Source: Deltaproteobacteria bacterium (lineage in GTDB: Bacteria; UBA10199; JACPAL01; JACOUP01). From it: a stretch of 64,000 nucleotides of DNA. Of this stretch, positions 60,553 to 64,000 are shown one piece after another (the stretch's first letter is position 1; each line of letters starts with the position of its first letter). Below the pieces are notes generated by a model. It saw only the letters and a list, made by a program, of their open reading frames with translations, was not told the origin of the DNA and ran no database searches. A program made the translations under genes and the position numbers. Location of the stretch: positions 62,001 to 126,000 of the forward strand of contig JACOUP010000002.1 in NCBI GenBank assembly GCA_016177765.1, written 5' to 3'.

Positions 60553-61578
60553 ATGACAAAAAGGGATAAAAAAGGCAAGGTGGCGGTTATCGGTGGTGGT
60601 GCTTGGGGGACCGCTTTGGCGCAACACTTCGCCCGAAAGGGTTATCCGGTAAATCTGTGGGCGCTTGAAGGAGAAGTCATCCACTCCATTAATCGCCGTC
60701 ATCGGAACGATTTTCTGCCGGGGGTCCGATTGCACCCCGGTTTAAAGGCAACCGGCTCTTTAAAGGAGGCCTGTCACGGAAGCGGTCTTGTCATCTTTGC
60801 CAACCCGGCCCAATACTTGAGAAGCGTTTTGAAAGAGGCAAGCTCTTTTCTTGCTTCTTCCATGGTCCTTGTCAGTGTTTCGAAAGGGATCGAAACCACC
60901 AGCGGCAAGTTGTTGGCCGAAATTTACGAGGAATTATTACCTCCTTCCATTTATCGAAAAGTCGCCTTCCTCTCGGGCCCCAGTTTTGCAAGGGAAGTAG
61001 GGCTGGGTCAGCCGACGGCAGTGACCGTTGCCGCCCTGAACCGTTCCGTGGCCAAGAGTGTCCAAAGGTATTTTGCGGCCCCTCTCTTTCGGGTTTACAC
61101 CTCAGCAGATATTATCGGCGTGGAATTGGGAGGGGCTTTAAAAAATGTGATCGCGATCGCCGCCGGTATTGCGGATGGGCTTGGGTTTGGTTTTAGCACC
61201 CGGGCCGGGATGATGACCCGCGCCCTTCATGAAATGACCCGTTTGGGGATTCGGATGGGGGCTTCACCGCTCACCTTTATGGGACTCTCCGGATTGGGGG
61301 ACCTGATCCTGACCTGTACCGGGGATCTTTCCAGGAACAGAAAGGTGGGGATGGAACTGGCTCGAGGGAAGAAGATCAGCTCTATCCTGAAATCAATGAA
61401 ATCAGTCGCCGAAGGGGTGCCCACGGCAAAGGCAGTTCATCAATTATCCCGTCGTTACAAGGTGGAGATGCCGATTTGCGAACAGGTCTATCAGATTCTC
61501 TATAAGGGAAAGTCCCCCCGTCAGGCGGTGCACGATCTGGCGGCACGACAACTCAAGAGGGAGACGGATGGGTTCTAA
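60553..61578 (+). CDS. gpsA: Glycerol-3-phosphate dehydrogenase [NAD(P)+] GpsA
   Basis: Makes sn-glycerol-3-phosphate from dihydroxyacetone phosphate for phospholipid synthesis. The 341-residue product has the dinucleotide fold KVAVIGGGAWGTALAQHFAR, ANPAQYLRSVL, SVSKGIETTSGKLLAEIYEE, FLSGPSFAREVGLGQPTAVT, the catalytic Lys in GGALKNVIAIAAGIADGLGF and TCTGDLSRNRKVG. ATG 60553 has GAGGA just upstream; upstream extensions lack homology. Its last 11 bp overlap mqnC. Confidence 0.95.
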   Translation: MTKRDKKGKVAVIGGGAWGTALAQHFARKGYPVNLWALEGEVIHSINRRHRNDFLPGVRLHPGLKATGSLKEACHGSGLVIFANPAQYLRSVLKEASSFLASSMVLVSVSKGIETTSGKLLAEIYEELLPPSIYRKVAFLSGPSFAREVGLGQPTAVTVAALNRSVAKSVQRYFAAPLFRVYTSADIIGVELGGALKNVIAIAAGIADGLGFGFSTRAGMMTRALHEMTRLGIRMGASPLTFMGLSGLGDLILTCTGDLSRNRKVGMELARGKKISSILKSMKSVAEGVPTAKAVHQLSRRYKVEMPICEQVYQILYKGKSPRQAVHDLAARQLKRETDGF

Positions 61579-62608
61579 AAGAATCAGAGCCGATGAGGCG
61601 CTGGCGCTCTTTGATCTTCCACTTGAAGACTTGAAAAGGCTTGCCCAGGAACGCCGGGTTCAAATCTTACCGGCGGACCAGGCGACTTACCTCATCATGC
61701 GGATTGTGAGCTATACCAACGTCTGTGTGGCCGACTGTTCCTACTGCGCCTTTTATCGCCGACCGGGAGATCCGGAGGCCTATGTCCTGACCGAACGGGA
61801 GATTTTCAAAAAGATTGATGAACTGCTGGCCTGCGGCGGGAGTCTGGTGGCGATGGAAGGGGGGTTCAACCCTGACTTAAAGATTGATCATTACGAAAAA
61901 TTATTTCAGGCGGTTCGCCGAAGGTACGGTGCTTCGATCGAGATCTATGGCCCCACTTCGGTGGAGATCCTCTATATCGCCAATCATTCCCAGATTTCTG
62001 TCGAAGAGGCATTGTCCCGCCTGTGGGATTCCGGACTGCGCTGGATCCCGGGGGGAGGGGCAGAGATCCTGACGCCGGGATGGCGAAAAAAACTCTCCCC
62101 GAGGAAATACAGCATTGAGCAATACTTTCGTGTCATGGAGCTGGCGCGGAAAAAGGGGTTCGGGACAACGGCGACGATGGTGATCGGTTTTGGGGAAGAT
62201 AACAAGGCCCGTCTGGAGCACCTGGCCCGCCTGCGGGAGTTTCAGGACAAAGACGGCAATTTCGCAAGTTTCCTCTGTTGGACCTACCAGCCGGACAACA
62301 CGGTTCTCGCCGGAGGGAGGGTTTCCAACGAGGAATACTTGAAGACCATCGCCATCTCTCGGCTCTTTTTGGATAACATCCCCCATATCCGTGCCTCATT
62401 GCTGACCGAAGGAGAGGCAGGGGTTAAGGCGCTCCTTTGCGGGGCGGATGATTTTGATATCCCGCTCGAAGATCAGGTGACTGAGAAGGCCGGGGTCAAT
62501 CTGGAGACAAACATCCCTCGCGTGCTGGGATGGCTTGAAAGTTTGGGCTTGCAACCGGTCCGCCGCCAGCCCTGGTCTTTGCCACAACGACTTGGATTAA
62601 CCGGTTAG
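61568..62608 (+). CDS. mqnC: Cyclic dehypoxanthine futalosine synthase MqnC
   Basis: Radical SAM enzyme that cyclises dehypoxanthine futalosine, the step before MqnD. The 346-residue protein has the cluster motif VCVADCSYCAFYRRPGD (CX3CX2C, about residue 57), MEGGFNPDLKIDHYEKL, EIYGPTSVEILYIA, PGGGAEILTPGWRKKLSPRK, TMVIGFGED and DNTVLAGG. These are hallmark MqnC blocks, separating it from MqnE. Translation is coupled to gpsA. The end overlaps the convergent nucleotidyltransferase gene by 12 bp. Confidence 0.95.
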   Translation: MGSKRIRADEALALFDLPLEDLKRLAQERRVQILPADQATYLIMRIVSYTNVCVADCSYCAFYRRPGDPEAYVLTEREIFKKIDELLACGGSLVAMEGGFNPDLKIDHYEKLFQAVRRRYGASIEIYGPTSVEILYIANHSQISVEEALSRLWDSGLRWIPGGGAEILTPGWRKKLSPRKYSIEQYFRVMELARKKGFGTTATMVIGFGEDNKARLEHLARLREFQDKDGNFASFLCWTYQPDNTVLAGGRVSNEEYLKTIAISRLFLDNIPHIRASLLTEGEAGVKALLCGADDFDIPLEDQVTEKAGVNLETNIPRVLGWLESLGLQPVRRQPWSLPQRLGLTG

Positions 62609-63640
62609 CAGTCTGGAAATTTCTGGAGGGAGGCGATGAAGGGAGTCTGAAATCGCCGATTTCCATCCCTTCCCGCGGCCCAGGGCTTCTTTGTAAACTC
62701 TCTGAAGCTCTTCGGGGCGCTCTTCCGCGCAGGTTGTAATCAACTGGGAGGCTTGCGCCCTATCCTTCAGGCGTTTTGTGTTTTCAGAGGCCGGCCGCCG
62801 GGCCGCAACAATCAGTTTATGAATGGCGTAGCGGGCCGGGTCCGGCACGGTGACAGGGATTCCTCCTCGAGGCCCCATCAGGACTGCCACCGTGGGGCCT
62901 TTGATGAGAAAATCCAGAAAATGGAGGGGCTGGGCGCCGATGAAAGGAAGGTTGGGGAAAGAGACGCGCTTGCCGGGTCGGCCCCTGAGGGGAGTCAGAA
63001 AGTCGATCCTTAGGCCACCTGGACCAACAAACGAAGAGGGGAGCGTTTTGTGCGACAACTCCGGCACCGAATAAAAATTCCGGCCCTGGATGGCGATGAA
63101 TCCCTCGGGCTGAACGATCTCAATGGGCGAATCTTCGGATCGTGTCGACCGATCATGGACCACGTCGATATCGAGCGTCTTTAACGATTCTTTGTCGAAA
63201 AAATGACCCAGCATTCCCGAATACGCGGCGAACGCGTGTGATCCGACAAGAACCCCCCGGTTAAAAACCAGATTCCACTGGGAAAGTTTCTCGATCAAGG
63301 ATGATGTCAGAGAATCCAGAACGGGAAATCCGGCTTTCCGGAAAATGGTGATTTTTTTCCTTTCCTGAAAGATCAATTGGCGGATCTGATTTTTCCTCTC
63401 CTTTTGATTTTTCCGGATAGCGGTGATTTCTTTATCACTCTTCGCGGTGATAGGACCGATGTAGTCCTGAACCGCCTGCCCTTTGAGGGTGTGCTGTTGA
63501 TACCAATATTCCTTCCCTTTGACTTTTTTTCGGGTGACCGTTCCCTCAACACGCAAATCTCTTTCGAGGGCTGTTCTTTTAAGAACGATCTCCTGAAATT
63601 CCTGAAAAAGATTCCTGACGGCCAGATCGACAGATTCCAT
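62597..63640 (-). CDS. GSU2403-type nucleotidyltransferase-fold protein
   Basis: The 347-residue protein matches the GSU2403 family (PF12281-like). It has an N-terminal helical part with YWYQQHTLKGQAVQDYIGP, then a nucleotidyltransferase core: NRGVLVGSHAFAAYSGMLG (GSx9-type) and LKTLDIDVVHDR (DxD), followed by GGLRIDFLTPLRG (third Asp) and DPARYAIHKLIVA. Family members occur in accessory and toxin-antitoxin-like contexts; no partner gene is present. The promoter is embedded in an inverted repeat (63642-63687). It interrupts the menaquinone genes, lying between mqnC and mqnA, suggesting insertion. Confidence 0.82.
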   Translation of the reverse strand: MESVDLAVRNLFQEFQEIVLKRTALERDLRVEGTVTRKKVKGKEYWYQQHTLKGQAVQDYIGPITAKSDKEITAIRKNQKERKNQIRQLIFQERKKITIFRKAGFPVLDSLTSSLIEKLSQWNLVFNRGVLVGSHAFAAYSGMLGHFFDKESLKTLDIDVVHDRSTRSEDSPIEIVQPEGFIAIQGRNFYSVPELSHKTLPSSFVGPGGLRIDFLTPLRGRPGKRVSFPNLPFIGAQPLHFLDFLIKGPTVAVLMGPRGGIPVTVPDPARYAIHKLIVAARRPASENTKRLKDRAQASQLITTCAEERPEELQRVYKEALGRGKGWKSAISDSLHRLPPEISRLLTG

Positions 63641-63641
63641 C

Positions 63642-63687
63642 AGTTATACGTTATAAACCGGTTTTTAGCCTGAATCAACGTATAACT
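63642..63687 (-). promoter_or_regulatory. Promoter framed by an 11-bp inverted repeat
   Basis: AGTTATACGTT (63642-63652) and AACGTATAACT (63677-63687) are perfect inverted repeats, centres 35 bp apart. On the minus strand TTGATT, 17 bases, TATAAC lies between and overlaps both arms, just before ATG 63640. A repressor bound there would cover -35 and -10; the leader is almost absent. Confidence 0.65.
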
Positions 63688-63692
63688 TTTTT

Positions 63693-64000
63693 CTAGACGA
63701 TAAAATGGGGTTCCCAGCCCTTGGCGGCAAGGCCCAATTCCGCGGCATAGCGATGAAAGAGGACGATCCCTTTCTTTTCCGCCTCTCCTAACTCATAGGA
63801 AAGGTTTTCAGTAAAATATTCCTTGAGAAAGGCGGTCGAAAACTCCCGTGTGATCGGAATGATCGTTTCGAGGTTTTTGAGGGAGCGGTCACGGCAGTTT
63901 TTTAATTTTCGAATGATGGAGGCGTCGACAGTTGAAGAACGGCTGATCCAGCCGGCAAAGACGAAAGGGAGTCTGGTCCAGGAGGTCCATTCAAGCCCCA
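63693..64000 (-). CDS. mqnA: Chorismate dehydratase MqnA, 3' end only
   Basis: The last 101 codons of a frame that continues past the right edge. The visible part contains EWTSWTRLPFVFAGWISRSS, matching the EWxxxTxLPFVFAxW motif of the MqnA/MqnD family, and ends HRYAAELGLAAKGWEPHFIV. MqnA, the first enzyme, dehydrates chorismate to 3-enolpyruvylbenzoate. MqnA is favoured over MqnD because of the LPFVFA motif and the C-terminal helix spacing. mqnE, mqnB and mqnD are not in the window. Confidence 0.8.
   Translation of the reverse strand, partial: GLEWTSWTRLPFVFAGWISRSSTVDASIIRKLKNCRDRSLKNLETIIPITREFSTAFLKEYFTENLSYELGEAEKKGIVLFHRYAAELGLAAKGWEPHFIV

Overview
The window looks like chromosomal DNA of a Gram-negative, aerobically respiring bacterium of the broad deltaproteobacterial type (Myxococcota, Bdellovibrionota or an uncultured neighbour such as UBA10199). 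The evidence is outer-membrane barrels and lipoproteins, an OmpA protein with thrombospondin-type-3-like repeats, a TIGR04552-type protein, an MXAN_2562-like barrel, heme-A synthesis genes, and the futalosine route to menaquinone. The lineage is inferred from gene families; no rRNA is present. Genes are tightly packed, with many ATGA/TGATG junctions and several convergent pairs whose coding 3' ends overlap by 20-95 bp.

Layout. 1-2852: end of an outer-membrane barrel, truA, murD. 2849-10454: an accessory stretch with two paralogous acidic coiled-coil proteins, each behind a sigma-54-type promoter, an AbiE toxin-antitoxin pair, a murD N-terminal fragment, a nucleotidyltransferase fragment and a DUF4143 ATPase. 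10533-14449: TPR protein, receiver protein, ahcY and metK (activated methyl cycle). 14582-16854: ctaA, ctaB and a DUF420 protein (cytochrome oxidase assembly). 16832-24298: MFS exporter, GbsR-like regulator, receiver-HAD fusion, lipoprotein, two squalene/phytoene synthase family enzymes, cobalamin adenosyltransferase, greA, HAD phosphatase and a glyoxalase-II-like hydrolase. 24431-27255: a large radical SAM enzyme resembling tetraether/membrane-spanning-lipid synthases beside a CDP-alcohol phosphatidyltransferase. 27410-36406: OmpA, a TIGR04552 protein, eno, rimI, a dihydroorotate-dehydrogenase-like enzyme, HNH nuclease, RluD-type synthase, YfiH, and a Grx4-BolA pair. 36530-49575: EF-hand-like barrel protein, tldD with a radical SAM enzyme, a GT4 - deacetylase - MMPL envelope operon, PAP2 and flippase-like proteins, and a lipoprotein. 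49812-55682: tRNA-Leu(UAA), a periplasmic-binding protein with its sensor kinase, tRNA-Cys(GCA), a ComEC-like lipoprotein and surface proteins. 55713-64000: menaquinone genes mqnP, ubiX, menG, mqnL, mqnX, mqnC and the 3' end of mqnA, with gpsA and a GSU2403-type nucleotidyltransferase interspersed.

The most unusual property is repeat DNA inside genes. A 15-bp unit (GGGTG-NNN-CACCC plus a 2-nt linker) occurs singly or in arrays of 2-4 at about a dozen loci, always in 15-bp register. It lies in frame inside at least six genes and supplies stop codons or start regions at others. Longer palindromic modules are inserted in frame in truA, ctaA and mqnX. Protein-coding palindromes of this kind are known in principle from Rickettsia RPEs, but I do not recognise this unit.
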